Shown here: piece after piece, positions 54,054 through 64,000 of the stretch
Numbering within the stretch: position 1 is the first letter of the stretch
Layout: the number at the start of each line of letters is the position of its first letter
Assembly: GCF_003403035.1 (NCBI RefSeq)
Contig: NZ_QURN01000013.1
Span: 1 to 64,000 of the forward strand
From: Mesorhizobium denitrificans
Lineage (GTDB): Bacteria > Pseudomonadota > Alphaproteobacteria > Rhizobiales > Rhizobiaceae
Reading direction: 5' to 3'
Length of the DNA stretch: 64,000 bases
Notes under the pieces: generated by a model
Seen by the model: only the letters and a program-made list of their open reading frames with translations
Databases searched by the model: none
Told to the model about the DNA's origin: nothing
Made by a program: the position numbers and the translations under genes

Positions 54054-57000
54054 CTATTCCGCTGCCAATTTCAACGCGGGTGCCGGGAGCGACGGTGTTT
54101 CGGCGGTAGACAGCTTCGGCAGCCGCCAGCCTTTGACGATCCCGTAGACGGCGGGGATCACAACGAGCGTCAGGATGGTCGACGAGATCATGCCGCCGAT
54201 CATCGGGACCGCGATGCGCTGCATGACTTCCGATCCGGCCCCGGTGCTCCACAGGATCGGAAGCAGCCCCGCCATGATGGCGACCACCGTCATCATCTTC
54301 GGGCGGACACGCTCGACCGCGCCGACCATAATCGCGGCGCGGAGGTCGTCTCTAGTCATCAGGCGATTTTTGGCGGTGCTTCGTGCCTTCGCCTCTGTCC
54401 ATGCATGGTCAAGATAGATCAGCATGATCACGCCTGTCTCGGCGGCCACGCCTGCGAGCGCGATGAAGCCGACTGCGACCGCGACCGACATGTTGAAGCC
54501 CAGCCACCACATCAGCCAGATGCCGCCGACCAGCGCGAATGGGAGCGACAGCATGACGATCAGCGTCTCGGTGAGCGCCCGGAAATTGAGGTACAGGAGC
54601 AGAAAAATCAGCGCCAGCGTCAGCGGCACCACGATCTTCAGGCGTTCCACCGCCCGTTCCAGGTATTCGAACTGTCCGCTCCAGGCGACGGAGTAGCCGG
54701 AAGGGAGATCGACCTCGCTCGCGACCGCGGCTTGCGCGTCGGCGACATAGCCGCCGAGGTCTCGGCCGGCAATGTCGACGAAGATGTAGACGGCGAGCTG
54801 CCCGTTCTCGGTGCGGATCGAAGTAGCGCCGCGCGTAAGCTCCACCGTCGCCACCTCGCCGAGCGGCACGAAGCCGCCGCCGGGGAGCGCGACCTGCACG
54901 TCCCGGGCGATGGCCTGCGGGTTGCTGCGCATGGCCCGCGGATAGCGAATGGACACGCCGTAGCGCTCGCGGCCCTCCACGGTGGAGGTGATCACCTCCG
55001 CACCCAGGGCCATCGATATGACTTCCTGCACGTCGCCGACGGACAGGCCGTAACGGCCGAGCGCGATGCGGTCTGGGACGATGTCGAGATAGTAGCCGCC
55101 GATCACCCGCTCGGCATAGGCGCTGGATGTGCCTGGAACCGCCCGCAGGACCGCCTCGATCTGGCGCGCGACCGTCTCCAACTCGGCAAGATCGGTCCCG
55201 TAGACCTTCACGCCGACGGGCGTGCGGATGCCCGTCGACAGCATGTCGATGCGGGCGCGGATCGGCATCGTCCAGGCATTGGACACCCCTGGGAACTGCA
55301 GCGCCGCGTCCATCTCCGCCTTGAGGCTTTCCACGGTCACGCCCGGCCGCCATTCCGCTTTCGGCTTCAGGTTGATGATCGTCTCGAACATCTCCAGGGG
55401 GGCGGGATCGGTTGCGGTCTGCGCCCGTCCCGCCTTGCCGAAAACGGATTCCACCTCGGCAAAGGATTTGATGATCCGGTCCTGCATCTGCATGAGCTCG
55501 GCGGCCTTGGTGACCGAGATCCCCGGCAGTGTCGTCGGCATGTACATAAGCGTGCCCTCGTCCAGGGCGGGCATGAACTCGCTGCCGAGCTGGCGGGCCG
55601 GCCAGACGGTCGCGGCGAGCGCGACGACCGCGAGCAGGATGGTGAAAGTCTTCGCTTTAAGCACTCCGGCAATGACCGGACGGTAGAGCCCGATCAGGAT
55701 CCTGTTGACGGGATTCCTGTGCTCGGGAACGATCCTGCCCCGCACGAAGATCACCATCAGCGCGGGCACCAGCGTCACCGACAGCAGCGCGGCCGCAGCC
55801 ATTGCGAAGGTCTTGGTGAAGGCGAGCGGGCCGAACAGTCGCCCTTCCTGACTTTCGAGAGTGAAGATCGGCAGGAACGAGACGGTGATGACGAGCAGGC
55901 TGAAGAACAGCGCTGGCCCGACCTCGCTCGCCGCCTCGACCAGCACCTCGATACGCGGCTTGTCCGGCGAAGCGCGCTCCAGGTGCTTGTGCGCGTTCTC
56001 GATCATCACGATCGCCGCGTCGATCATCGCGCCGATGGCGATGGCGATGCCGCCGAGGCTCATGATGTTGGAGCCGAGTCCGAGCAGCTTCATCGCCGTG
56101 AAGGCCATCAGGATGCCAACGGGGAGCATGATGATGGCGACCAGCGCGCTCCTGACGTGAAGCAAGAACACGATGGTGACGAGAGCCACGACGATGCTCT
56201 CCTCGACCAGCGTCGACTTCAGCGTCTCGATCGCGGCGTCGATCAGTACCGAGCGGTCGTAGACCGGAACGATCTTCGCCCCGCCCGGCAGGCTCTTCTC
56301 GATCTCGGCAAGGCTTTCCTTGGCGTTCTCGATGACGGTCAGGGCGTTAGCGCCGACGCGCTGCAGCACGATGCCGCTCGCGACTTCGCCTTCCCCGTTC
56401 AGTTCCGTGATGCCGCGCCGCTCGTCCGGGACGATCTCGACCCGGGCGACGTCGCTTAGCCTGAGCGGCACGCCGCCGACGGTCTTGAGCGCGATGCTCT
56501 CGATGTCGGCGACGCTCTTCAGATAGCCGCGGCCGCGCACCATGAACTCGAACTCGGAGATTTCGACCGTGCGGCCGCCGGTGTCCATGTTGCTCGCCCG
56601 AACGGCTTCGCCGATCTCCGACAGCGTCACGCCTTGGGCGCGCATCCGATCAGGGTCGACGACGATCGAATACTGCTTGACGAAACCCCCGACGCTCGCG
56701 ACTTCGGACACGCCTTCCGCCTTGGAGGCCGCGAAACGCACGACCCAGTCCTGCAGCGACCTGAGTTCGGCCAGCGAAAGTTCCTTGGCGACGACCGCGT
56801 ACTGGTAAACCCAGCCGACTCCCGTCGCGTCGGGACCGAGCGCCGGGGACACTCCGTCTGGCAGCCGGCTGGCGGCGGCGTTCAAATATTCGAACACGCG
56901 GCTGCGCGCCCAGTAGGGATCGACGCCGTCCTCGAAGATCACATAAACGAAGGACACGCCGAAGAAGGAGAAGCCCCGGACCACCTTCGACCGTGGCACG

Positions 57001-57224
57001 GTCAGCATGGCGGTCGTCAGCGGATAGGTGACCTGGTCCTCGACCACCTGCGGGGCTTGCCCCGGATAGTCGGTGAATACGATGACCTGGACATCCGAAA
57101 GGTCGGGTATCGCGTCGAGCGGCAAGGTCTTGACCGCGTAAACCCCTGCGCCGACGGCGAGCGCCGTGGCGAAGAAGACGAGGACGAGGTTGCGCGCGGA
57201 CCATGCGATGAGGTTGGCGATCAT
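54054..57224 (-). CDS. cusA: CusA-type RND heavy-metal efflux pump
   Basis: This 1056-residue inner-membrane pump of the CusA/CzcA family exports Cu(I)/Ag(I) with proton antiport. The N-terminal helix is followed by LPLDAIPDLSDVQVIVFTDYPG, a strong CusA marker. LGGIAIAIGAMIDAAIVMIENAH carries the proton-relay acidic residues in helix 4, and GTLMYMPTTLPGISVTKA lies in the second half. Met-rich Cu relay residues are likely in the porter domain (e.g. VSNAWTMPIRARIDM). It is coupled to the adaptor by ATGA. No CusC-type outer-membrane channel gene is seen nearby. Confidence 0.92.
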   Translation of the reverse strand: MIANLIAWSARNLVLVFFATALAVGAGVYAVKTLPLDAIPDLSDVQVIVFTDYPGQAPQVVEDQVTYPLTTAMLTVPRSKVVRGFSFFGVSFVYVIFEDGVDPYWARSRVFEYLNAAASRLPDGVSPALGPDATGVGWVYQYAVVAKELSLAELRSLQDWVVRFAASKAEGVSEVASVGGFVKQYSIVVDPDRMRAQGVTLSEIGEAVRASNMDTGGRTVEISEFEFMVRGRGYLKSVADIESIALKTVGGVPLRLSDVARVEIVPDERRGITELNGEGEVASGIVLQRVGANALTVIENAKESLAEIEKSLPGGAKIVPVYDRSVLIDAAIETLKSTLVEESIVVALVTIVFLLHVRSALVAIIMLPVGILMAFTAMKLLGLGSNIMSLGGIAIAIGAMIDAAIVMIENAHKHLERASPDKPRIEVLVEAASEVGPALFFSLLVITVSFLPIFTLESQEGRLFGPLAFTKTFAMAAAALLSVTLVPALMVIFVRGRIVPEHRNPVNRILIGLYRPVIAGVLKAKTFTILLAVVALAATVWPARQLGSEFMPALDEGTLMYMPTTLPGISVTKAAELMQMQDRIIKSFAEVESVFGKAGRAQTATDPAPLEMFETIINLKPKAEWRPGVTVESLKAEMDAALQFPGVSNAWTMPIRARIDMLSTGIRTPVGVKVYGTDLAELETVARQIEAVLRAVPGTSSAYAERVIGGYYLDIVPDRIALGRYGLSVGDVQEVISMALGAEVITSTVEGRERYGVSIRYPRAMRSNPQAIARDVQVALPGGGFVPLGEVATVELTRGATSIRTENGQLAVYIFVDIAGRDLGGYVADAQAAVASEVDLPSGYSVAWSGQFEYLERAVERLKIVVPLTLALIFLLLYLNFRALTETLIVMLSLPFALVGGIWLMWWLGFNMSVAVAVGFIALAGVAAETGVIMLIYLDHAWTEAKARSTAKNRLMTRDDLRAAIMVGAVERVRPKMMTVVAIMAGLLPILWSTGAGSEVMQRIAVPMIGGMISSTILTLVVIPAVYGIVKGWRLPKLSTAETPSLPAPALKLAAE

Positions 57225-58675
57225 GGCTTCGGCTCCGATGGCGTGAGCGCGGAAAGCGCCGCCTTGAGGTTGCTTTCAGCGTCGATCAGGAAGTTCGCCG
57301 AGACCACGACCCGGTCGCCTTCCGCGATCCCCTCCGTGATCTCCGTCATGCCCTCGCCGCGCGCGCCGATCTTCACGTCGCGCGGCTCGAAGCTGCCTTC
57401 GCCCCTGTCGATGATTACGACCTGGCGGTCGCCCGTGTCGATGACCGCGCTGTCCGGAACCGTCACGACGGGATCGCCGCCGCCAGTCGCTATCTCCACC
57501 TCGGCATACATGTTGGCGAGCAGCAGCACGTCTGGATTTGGCAGTTCGATGCGGACCTTCGCGGTGCGGGTCTGGCCCTGGATTTCGGGATAGATCAGGC
57601 CGACCTTGCCCTCGAACTCTTTGCCCGGCAGGCCGCGGACGCGGACGGACGCCTTGTCCCCCACGCGCACGGCTCTCAGGTCGTATTCCGGCACGTCCGC
57701 CATGATCCACACCGTCGAGATGTCCGCGATCCGGAACAGCGTCTGGCCCGCTTCGGCCATCATTCCGTCGACCGCCATGCGCTCCAGGACGACGCCGCTT
57801 CGCGGAGCCATCAACGTCACCGAGATCGGGACTTTGTTGGTCTTCTCGATTTCGGCGATCGCTTCTGCAGGCACGCCGAGATTCGTCAACCGCTGCAGAC
57901 TGCCTGCCGCTGCTATCTTACCGGCCCCGCTCTTCAAGTCGGCCGCATAGAGCGCGCCCGCCGCCGCGATCTCCTTGGCGTAGAAGCGGACAAGAGGTTC
58001 TCCCTCACCGATCACGGAGCCGGTGGTGACTTGTGCGACCTCCTCGATGAAGGCCTCGGTGCGGGTCGAAATGACGCTGACGCGACGCTCGTCGAGCGTG
58101 ACAGTGCCGGGTATCCGGACCCGGCGAACGATCGCGCCCTTCGTGGCCAAAATAGTCTTGACCCCGGTCCGCTGGACCTTCCCTGGCGAAACCGTGACGG
58201 TCGAGCCGTCTTCGTCCTCGCCTTCGTAGACGGGGAGGTAGTCCATGCCCATCGAATCCTTCTTCGGCGTTGGCGACGTGTCCGGCAGGCCCATCGGATT
58301 CCGATAGTAGAGAATCCGCCGTCCGCCTCCATCCGTCGCCACTTCGGCCGCTTCGTCCGGCTCGGCTTCCACCGGCCTATCGAAGCTCACGTCCTCGCTG
58401 GCGAGCACGGCCACGAAGTCGCGGCCGTCATCGGTCTTTTTCGGCGTCGTCGAATAGGCGGGATCGTCTGGATGGCGATAGTAGATGACGGGACCGTAGG
58501 GAGCGGAGGCTGCCGGCATTGCTTCCGGCTCGGCCCCGAACGCCCGCATCGCAATCGCCTCGATCATTTGCAGAGCGGCTGGAGCAGACAGATCGCGCTG
58601 CCCGGCCCAGTATCCACCCGCCCCGGCCCCCGCCGCCACGACGGCGAGGGCCAGGAATGAGCCGAACCTGCTCAT
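57221..58675 (-). CDS. cusB: CusB-type RND periplasmic adaptor
   Basis: This 484-residue adaptor has a signal/anchor (LALAVVAAGAGAGGYWAGQ) and two tandem heavy-metal-binding segments (VIYYRHPDDPAYSTTPKKTD and ILYYRNPMGLPDTSPTPKKD), the latter a typical CusB N-terminal feature. The barrel-sandwich (lipoyl) and beta-barrel parts follow with FIEEVAQVTTGSVIGEGEPL and VWIMADVPEYDLRAVRVG. It would bridge the pump and an outer-membrane channel. Its start overlaps the FixH-like gene (ATGA). Confidence 0.9.
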   Translation of the reverse strand: MSRFGSFLALAVVAAGAGAGGYWAGQRDLSAPAALQMIEAIAMRAFGAEPEAMPAASAPYGPVIYYRHPDDPAYSTTPKKTDDGRDFVAVLASEDVSFDRPVEAEPDEAAEVATDGGGRRILYYRNPMGLPDTSPTPKKDSMGMDYLPVYEGEDEDGSTVTVSPGKVQRTGVKTILATKGAIVRRVRIPGTVTLDERRVSVISTRTEAFIEEVAQVTTGSVIGEGEPLVRFYAKEIAAAGALYAADLKSGAGKIAAAGSLQRLTNLGVPAEAIAEIEKTNKVPISVTLMAPRSGVVLERMAVDGMMAEAGQTLFRIADISTVWIMADVPEYDLRAVRVGDKASVRVRGLPGKEFEGKVGLIYPEIQGQTRTAKVRIELPNPDVLLLANMYAEVEIATGGGDPVVTVPDSAVIDTGDRQVVIIDRGEGSFEPRDVKIGARGEGMTEITEGIAEGDRVVVSANFLIDAESNLKAALSALTPSEPKP

Positions 58676-59070
58676 TGGACGGCCTTGAATTCCAGGCGGC
58701 TCTCGACCGCTTCGGTCTCGCCCTGGACCTTGGCCGCTATCGAGAAGCGCCAGCCTCCCGCCATGGGGAGATCGGTCTTGAAACGGTACACGCCGGCTTC
58801 CTCGGATGGCATTGCCTCGACGGGCGTGGTCATCGTTTCCATCCCGTCCGGAGCCATGTCCATGCGGGTGGTGAAGACGACGGCGTCCCCGACGGGCGCG
58901 CCTGTCCGCTTGTCGACGAGCCTTACTGCAACGACGGCTTCGCCTTGCTTGACCTCGTTGTCAACGAGCTGGAATTCGTAATCCTCGGGCGCGGCCACGG
59001 CCGCGTGAGAAGACACGATGACGGATGCGAGCGCCAGCATTGCGGCGCGAAGTACGAGTTTCGATTTCAT
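58672..59070 (-). CDS. FixH/YtkA-like exported protein
   Basis: This 132-residue exported protein has a signal peptide (LVLRAAMLALASVIVSSHA) and a single immunoglobulin-like domain of the FixH/YtkA type: YEFQLVDNEVKQGEAVVAVR, VVFTTRMDMAPDGMETM (Met-rich, potentially copper-binding) and VYRFKTDLPMAGGWRFSI. Its position ahead of cusB and cusA, with ATGA coupling, points to a copper-carrier role. The upstream open frame to 59175 is likely untranslated. Confidence 0.85.
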   Translation of the reverse strand: MKSKLVLRAAMLALASVIVSSHAAVAAPEDYEFQLVDNEVKQGEAVVAVRLVDKRTGAPVGDAVVFTTRMDMAPDGMETMTTPVEAMPSEEAGVYRFKTDLPMAGGWRFSIAAKVQGETEAVESRLEFKAVQ

Positions 59071-59197
59071 GATTTGAAAGTTCCAACTGTCATTGATCCG
59101 CGCTTGCGCACGGCATTGGGCGTGGCAAACACCACGCGACCCCACCCGCGCAGCGGTCGGCAGCACGGGTTTCAAGCGCTGGAAGCGCCTATGACAG

Positions 59198-59545
59198 TCA
59201 GGCTTTGGGGGGTCTCGGCGGCGGCTCGCCGCCTAACGACGAAAGGACGGCTTCTCTGCCAACTAGGAATTTGTCGCCGATCGGGAGATGGGTGAGCAAC
59301 CTCAGCGTTTCCGGAACCGGAACACTGACGAGTCCTGACAGGCAGAGGACTGCGAGCGGGCAATCCTTGCCGCAGTCCGGAACTGCGGGCTGGTCGTCCG
59401 GGCAGCAGGGCATGCCATCTGGCATCGATGCCATCGCCTGCGCGGACATCGTCAGCGACGCCGACGAGGCGGTCAAAGGCGCGAGCACCAGCCCAAAAAG
59501 GGCCAGCACAACGAGAAGGCGTCTGGTGAACGCGCGAGGTTTCAT
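59198..59545 (-). CDS. Small secreted Cys-rich protein upstream of cusBA
   Basis: This roughly 115-residue exported protein has a signal peptide (RRLLVVLALFGLVLAPLTASS), a Met-rich stretch (AQAMASMPDGM) and a CCPDDQPAVPDCGKDCPLA Cys cluster that may bind Cu(I). It resembles the plus-strand protein at 49031-49363. It is the first gene in the direction of FixH-like, cusB and cusA, with a 127-bp gap. An ATG at 59557 is an alternative start. Confidence 0.6.
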   Translation of the reverse strand: MKPRAFTRRLLVVLALFGLVLAPLTASSASLTMSAQAMASMPDGMPCCPDDQPAVPDCGKDCPLAVLCLSGLVSVPVPETLRLLTHLPIGDKFLVGREAVLSSLGGEPPPRPPKA

Positions 59546-59623
59546 CGACCCAAACATGGCATAGCTTCGCCAGTATGGCCACCCACTCATCGGAATGTGA
59601 TGAATGCGCCGTCCCTGCTCCTC

Positions 59624-59703
59624 CTAATTTCTTCCTCCGGCTTTCCATCCAAGTAATCGCATCGCGTTGGCGGTGACCAGAACTGTCGCGCCAGTGTCAG
59701 CCT
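59624..59703 (-). pseudogene. C-terminal relic of a heavy-metal P-type ATPase
   Basis: On the minus strand the sequence reads ADTGATVLVTANAMRLLGWK followed by a few residues and a stop. This is the same final helix as the Zn/Cd ATPase in this window (DTGATVLVTANAMRLLAWK), so these about 26 codons are all that is left of a second such gene. The frame stays open upstream for about 50 codons of unrelated sequence, without a start that makes sense. Confidence 0.7.
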
Positions 59704-59846
59704 TCGAAGTGGAGAGTGTGATCTCCTGATCATATCGGTCCGACCAGAAACACATTTCGAAGACCCGTTTTGGAAACCAGACTTTCGCAGCCTGCATTGT
59801 TCCGATCAGCGACGCGTCCGAGTAGTCGCGGCGCTGTCCATCCCTG

Positions 59847-62800
59847 CTACCGGAAATCCCGTGTCTTCACCTTGATGCGGTCGATATGATCGTAGGGGTC
59901 GACGATGTTGCGACCTTTCGGCAGGCTCCGCGGATCGACACCCGGCGCGCCGTGATAGGCTTCGTCACCGCGGCCATGCGGCAGGGGAAACGGCGCCTCG
60001 CGATTTCCCACGCTTGCCAGCTCGCCAGAGAGGTCTGTCAGCTCGTGAGCGACGAGATGCACAACCTCTCCTTCCCGCTGGATGCGGCCGCGCACGCCGA
60101 GCATGGCGGACGATAGAAGCACGCGCCGGAATTTCTCGAACACCTTGACCCAGACGACGACGTTGGCGGCGCCCGTCTCATCCTCCATGGTGAGGAACAT
60201 GACGCCCTTGGCCGAGCCAGGCCTTTGCCTGACCAGCACCAGACCGGCGGCCTCGAGCCATCGTCTGTCCCGCGCCTGCATGGCCTCCTGACAGGTCACG
60301 ATGCGCCGCCGGCGAAGGTCCGCACGCAGAAACGACACGGGATGGCTGCGCAAGGTCAGCCCGACATGGCCATAATCCTCGACCACTTCGCGGCCGGCCG
60401 TCATTGGCCGCAGCGCAATGGCAGGTTCGTGGATCTCCGGCACAGTCTGCTGTTCACGGGAGGTGGCCGCTGCAAACAGCTGCAAGGGTTCATCGCGCAG
60501 CGCCTTGATCGCCCAGAGTGCGTCGCGGCGGGCGAGGTTGAGATCCGGCAGAAAAGCGTCGGCTTCGGCAAGCTGGACCAGCGATGACCCCGGCACGCCG
60601 GCGCGGCGCCAGAGATCGTCGACTGAGAGGAAGGGCTCATCGGCTCGCGCAGCAACGATCGCGGCCGCGTCGTCATTGGCGAGCCCCTTCACCATGCGCA
60701 GGCCGAGGCGGACAGCAAAGCGGTCTTCGACATCCGTCGGCTCGAGTGTGCAATCCCAGCGACTGGCATTGACACAGACCGGGCGCACCTCGACGTCGTG
60801 ATCGCGTGCGTCGCGCACGATCTGGGCTGGCAGGTAAAAACCAATCGGCTGCGAATTCAGAAGTGCTGCGCAAAACACATCCGGATGCCAGCATTTCATC
60901 CAGGACGAGGCATAAGCGATCAATGCAAAGCTGGCGGCGTGGCTTTCCGGAAAACCGTAGCTGCCAAAACCCTCCAGTTGCGAAAACGTCTTTTCGGCAA
61001 ATTCCCGCGTGTAGCCGTTGGCGATCATGCCGTTGACCAGCTTGTCGCGGAACTTCGAGACGCCGCCGGTGTACTTGAAGGTGGCCATGGCGCGCCGCAG
61101 CTGGTCGGCCTCGCCGGCGGAAAAACCGGCGCAGACCATGGACACCTGCATCGCCTGCTCCTGAAACAGCGGCACGCCGAGCGTCTTGCCGAGTACGCGC
61201 TCGAGCTCCGGTGTTGGAAACGTCACCGCTTCCTTGCCGTCGCGCCGGCGAAGATAGGGATGCACCATGTCACCCTGGATCGGCCCCGGACGGACGATCG
61301 CCACCTCGATGACCAGGTCGTAGAATGTCCGGGGTTTCATGCGCGGCAGCATGGACATCTGCGCGCGGGATTCGATCTGGAAGGTGCCAAGCGTGTCGGC
61401 CTTCCTGATCATCGCATAGGTGCGCGGATCCTCCGCCGGGATTGTTGCCAGGTCGAGTGTGACACTCTTGTGCTCTGACAGGAGATCGAATGACCGCTTC
61501 ATCGCCGTCAGCATTCCGAGCGCCAACACGTCGACCTTCATGAATTTGAGGGCATCGATATCGTCCTTGTCCCATTCCACGACCTGCCGATCCTTCATCG
61601 CCGCCGGCTCGATCGGCACGAGATCGTCGAGCCTATCGTGAGTCAGGACAAAGCCGCCCGGATGCTGCGAGAGATGGCGCGGGGTGCCGGCAAGTTGCGC
61701 TGCGAGTTCGAGGGTCAGGCGCAGGCGCCGATCGCCGAGATTGAGGTTGAGCTCACGGGCGCGCTGCTCATCGACGGCTTCGCCATGGCCCCAGATCTGC
61801 GAGGAGAGCAGTTTCGTCATATCCTCAGGCAGGCCGAGCGCCTTGCCAACATCACGAACGGCGCCTTTCGTCCTGTAGCGGATGACAGTCGAGCAGAGTG
61901 CGGCATGGTCGCGACCGTAGGTCTCGTAGACCCACTGCATGACGATCTCGCGCCGTTCATGCTCGAAGTCGACATCGATGTCGGGCGGTTCGCGCCGTTC
62001 CTGGCTCACGAACCTCTCGAACAGGAGGTTGTTGCGTTCGGGATCAATTGAAGTGATGCCAAGCACGTAGCAGACAGCTGAATTGGCGGCCGAGCCGCGG
62101 CCCTGGCAAAGGATGTCCTGGCTGCGGGCGAAGCGGACGATCGAGTTCACAGTGAGAAAGTAGGGCGCGTATTCGAGCGTCTCGATCAGCCGCAGCTCGT
62201 GTTTAAGAATGCCAACGACCTTGTCAGGCAGACCCTCGGGGTAACGTTGGGCAGCACCTTCCCAGGTGAGCTTTTCGAGCGCCTGCTGGGCGGTGAGGCC
62301 CGGCATGGTCTTCTCCTGAGGGTATTGGTAGGCGAGCTCGTCCATTGAGAAACGGCAGCGGTCGGCGATTTCGATCGTGCGCGCCAGAGCCTCGGGATAG
62401 CGGCTGAAGAGCCGCGCCATCTCGTCGCCCGGCTTAAGGTAGCGATCGGCATGACGTTCACGACGGAAGCCGGCGTCGTCGATAGTGACGTTGTGGCGGA
62501 TGCAGGTGACAACATCCTGCATCATGCGGCGGCCGGGCTCGTGGAAAAGGACGTCATTGGTGACGACCGTTGGCACGTGCATTGCGGTCGCCAGGTTTGC
62601 CAGCTCGTAAAGTCGGAGCTGGTCGTTCGGGCGCCGGCGCAAGGTGAGCGCCAGATAGGCGCGATCACTGAAGGCTTCGCGCAGGCGTCGTAGACGCAAG
62701 CCGCAGACGTCATCGGCCTCGTCGGGAACGAGCGCCCCAATCAGCCCTTCGCCGTAGGCGACGACGTCATCCCATTCCAGATGACACTTGGCTTTACCCG

Positions 62801-63107
62801 CCCTGCCCTTGCCGAGCGAAAGCAGGCGGCAGAGACGCGAATAGGCCGGCCGGTCGGTCGGATAGACCAGCATCGACATGCCGTCGGCGAGATCGAGACG
62901 GCAGCCGACGATCAGCCGGACACCTGTCGCCTTCGCCGCTTCGTGGGCGCGCACGATGCCGGCCAGCGAATTGCGATCGACGACAGCCAGTGCCTTGATG
63001 CCAAGCAACGCTGCCTGCGCGAACAGTTCCTCACAGCTGCTCGCCCCGCGCAGGAAACTGAAATGCGAGGTGACCTGCAGCTCGGCATACCGGGCTCTGC
63101 CAGTCAT
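59847..63107 (-). CDS. dnaE2: DnaE2 (ImuC), error-prone DNA polymerase III alpha subunit
   Basis: This 1086-residue translesion polymerase works with ImuB and ImuA in damage-induced mutagenesis. The N-terminal PHP domain includes [20 protein letters not shown]. The catalytic C-family palm includes [19 protein letters not shown] and the acidic [14 protein letters not shown] loop. [20 protein letters not shown] and [21 protein letters not shown] follow, and an OB-type domain lies late in the protein. The start at 63107 overlaps the imuB stop (ATGA). It is full length and seems intact. Confidence 0.94.
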   Translation of the reverse strand: MTGRARYAELQVTSHFSFLRGASSCEELFAQAALLGIKALAVVDRNSLAGIVRAHEAAKATGVRLIVGCRLDLADGMSMLVYPTDRPAYSRLCRLLSLGKGRAGKAKCHLEWDDVVAYGEGLIGALVPDEADDVCGLRLRRLREAFSDRAYLALTLRRRPNDQLRLYELANLATAMHVPTVVTNDVLFHEPGRRMMQDVVTCIRHNVTIDDAGFRRERHADRYLKPGDEMARLFSRYPEALARTIEIADRCRFSMDELAYQYPQEKTMPGLTAQQALEKLTWEGAAQRYPEGLPDKVVGILKHELRLIETLEYAPYFLTVNSIVRFARSQDILCQGRGSAANSAVCYVLGITSIDPERNNLLFERFVSQERREPPDIDVDFEHERREIVMQWVYETYGRDHAALCSTVIRYRTKGAVRDVGKALGLPEDMTKLLSSQIWGHGEAVDEQRARELNLNLGDRRLRLTLELAAQLAGTPRHLSQHPGGFVLTHDRLDDLVPIEPAAMKDRQVVEWDKDDIDALKFMKVDVLALGMLTAMKRSFDLLSEHKSVTLDLATIPAEDPRTYAMIRKADTLGTFQIESRAQMSMLPRMKPRTFYDLVIEVAIVRPGPIQGDMVHPYLRRRDGKEAVTFPTPELERVLGKTLGVPLFQEQAMQVSMVCAGFSAGEADQLRRAMATFKYTGGVSKFRDKLVNGMIANGYTREFAEKTFSQLEGFGSYGFPESHAASFALIAYASSWMKCWHPDVFCAALLNSQPIGFYLPAQIVRDARDHDVEVRPVCVNASRWDCTLEPTDVEDRFAVRLGLRMVKGLANDDAAAIVAARADEPFLSVDDLWRRAGVPGSSLVQLAEADAFLPDLNLARRDALWAIKALRDEPLQLFAAATSREQQTVPEIHEPAIALRPMTAGREVVEDYGHVGLTLRSHPVSFLRADLRRRRIVTCQEAMQARDRRWLEAAGLVLVRQRPGSAKGVMFLTMEDETGAANVVVWVKVFEKFRRVLLSSAMLGVRGRIQREGEVVHLVAHELTDLSGELASVGNREAPFPLPHGRGDEAYHGAPGVDPRSLPKGRNIVDPYDHIDRIKVKTRDFR

Positions 63108-64000
63108 CCGAAGATCCCGTGCAGGAACCATTTGTGCGATCCGGTCGCGGCGTCCTCACCATCGCCGGCGCGATAGACCCAGTAGCGCTCTCCGTTCTCG
63201 TCCTCGACCTGGAAATAGTCTCTCACCGCCACGAGCTCGGCGTCGCGCTTCCACCATTCCCCGAACACGCGCTCCGGCCCGTCCGCCCGCTTCACGCGCC
63301 GGCGAACGCCGCGCCAGGTGAAGGTCACGGGCGGATGGTCGGGGAGAAGCGCCACTGTCTCGATCTGCTCGGGTCGAGGCAGCAACCGTGACGGTCGCGG
63401 CCAATGGCCGGGCCAGCCTTCGCCGGTGTCGGGCGCCATCGGCGCAATGCGCTGAACGGAGCGTTCGGGAACGTCGCTCTGCACCGGGGCGAAACGATAG
63501 AGCCGGTCCTCGCCGACACGGTTGGCAAGGATGTCGATCACATCCGAGACATCAGCTTCCGGCGCCTCGGCAAGCGAAGAGATCGTCTGTTTCGCGTGCA
63601 GCGGTTCGGCGACGGTCGCGGCAAGCCGCATCAGTTCGATGCCGAAGCCCGGATCGATCGTCTCGATCTTATCGGTGAGGAGCCGGGTCAAGCGCTTCGT
63701 GTCGCGAACCGGCGTTGCTGTGCTGACACGGATCGCCTCGATGCGATTGTCGACCAGGAAGAACAAAAAATCGAGCCGGCGTGCGCCAAGCCCTAGCGTC
63801 TCCAGTTCAGCGCAGAGCTCGGCTACCAGCTTGCCGGTATAGCGGGCAATCGTTTCAGCCGCGCCGATCGGTTCGGCAAAATTGCGGCGTACCTCGACGA
63901 TCTCCTCCGCCCGGATCGGCTCGATCGGTTCGCTCACCCGTCCGAACGCCTGGTCGAGACGGCGACCGGGTTCTGGTCCAAAACGCAGGGCGAGCGAAGC
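63104..64000 (-). CDS. imuB: ImuB, Y-family polymerase-like protein (5' part beyond window)
   Basis: This is the C-terminal 298 codons of ImuB, an inactive Y-family polymerase that recruits DnaE2 to the beta clamp. The visible part has [19 protein letters not shown], the thumb/little finger region ([38 protein letters not shown]) and the long C-terminal region with [20 protein letters not shown] and [20 protein letters not shown]. The frame is open to the right edge, so the start is outside. It is coupled to dnaE2 by overlap; imuA would lie beyond. Confidence 0.92.
   Translation of the reverse strand, partial: ASLALRFGPEPGRRLDQAFGRVSEPIEPIRAEEIVEVRRNFAEPIGAAETIARYTGKLVAELCAELETLGLGARRLDFLFFLVDNRIEAIRVSTATPVRDTKRLTRLLTDKIETIDPGFGIELMRLAATVAEPLHAKQTISSLAEAPEADVSDVIDILANRVGEDRLYRFAPVQSDVPERSVQRIAPMAPDTGEGWPGHWPRPSRLLPRPEQIETVALLPDHPPVTFTWRGVRRRVKRADGPERVFGEWWKRDAELVAVRDYFQVEDENGERYWVYRAGDGEDAATGSHKWFLHGIFG

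Noticed and set aside
54405-56459. Open frame of 684 codons on the plus strand
   Set aside because: It lies antisense within cusA, has very skewed composition (rich in Asp, Arg, His, Gln), and shows no family motif. It is a high-GC shadow of the pump gene.

Overview
The window is a high-GC accessory region from an alphaproteobacterium, most likely Hyphomicrobiales (Mesorhizobium/Chelativorans/Brucella-like). The evidence is the nosDFYLX gene order with a pseudoazurin gene, an imuB-dnaE2 mutagenesis cassette, PCu(A)C/Sco copper genes and rhizobial-type MntR and HmrR/CueR regulators. No rRNA, tRNA, replication gene or CRISPR array was found, so chromosome and plasmid cannot be told apart. The density of insertion sequences and truncated genes indicates a genomic island or large plasmid.

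Layout. (1) 1-4520: end of a nitrous-oxide reductase cluster (nosD tail, nosF, nosY, nosL, nosX) and a pseudoazurin. (2) 4521-13476: a scar zone. It holds a helicase remnant, a complete resolvase-less Tn3-family transposon with two 38-bp inverted repeats, a decapitated ABC permease, an ECF-like sigma factor, a flavin-binding protein, and an IS21-family element that cuts a universal stress protein gene. (3) 13478-27118: a MYG1-like gene followed by a nuclease/helicase-rich island. It holds a GIY-YIG protein, a membrane-protein pair, an HNH-RecQ fusion, a NYN/OST-HTH protein, a HEPN-like protein, a PD-(D/E)XK nuclease, and an orphan BrxL with the tail of pglZ, cut by a truncated Tn3-type transposase. 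This looks like a partly decayed anti-phage defence island. (4) 27128-39581: metal and redox genes. These are MerR, YqaA, MntR with two MntR-box-like sites, a multicopper oxidase plus ZIP transporter operon, a Zn/Cd/Pb P-type ATPase with a MerR-type promoter, and a PCu(A)C-Sco-DsbB-DsbA cassette. (5) 39612-41876: an IS3-family element nested inside an IS630-family element. (6) 41894-59703: a large copper-resistance block. It holds a copper P1B-ATPase, DUF305 proteins, an HmrR/CueR regulator in an apparent operon with pdxA and pdxJ, a CueO/CopA-type multicopper oxidase with DUF411, cytochrome c, TlpA and Sco partners, and a CusBA RND pump with a FixH-like protein. (7) 59847-64000: dnaE2 and the 3' part of imuB.

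How the genes work together. Four MerR-type copper promoters with 19-bp spacers tie the copper ATPase, a DUF305 protein, cueR-pdxA-pdxJ and a 71-residue orphan protein into one predicted copper regulon. MntR appears to control itself and the oxidase-ZIP operon. The most interesting candidates for new biology are the HNH-RecQ / NYN-OST-HTH / HEPN-like gene row, the MntR-controlled oxidase-ZIP pair whose transporter carries an extra extracytoplasmic domain, and the copper-linked vitamin B6 synthesis genes. All functions are read from sequence motifs and context; no database search was run.
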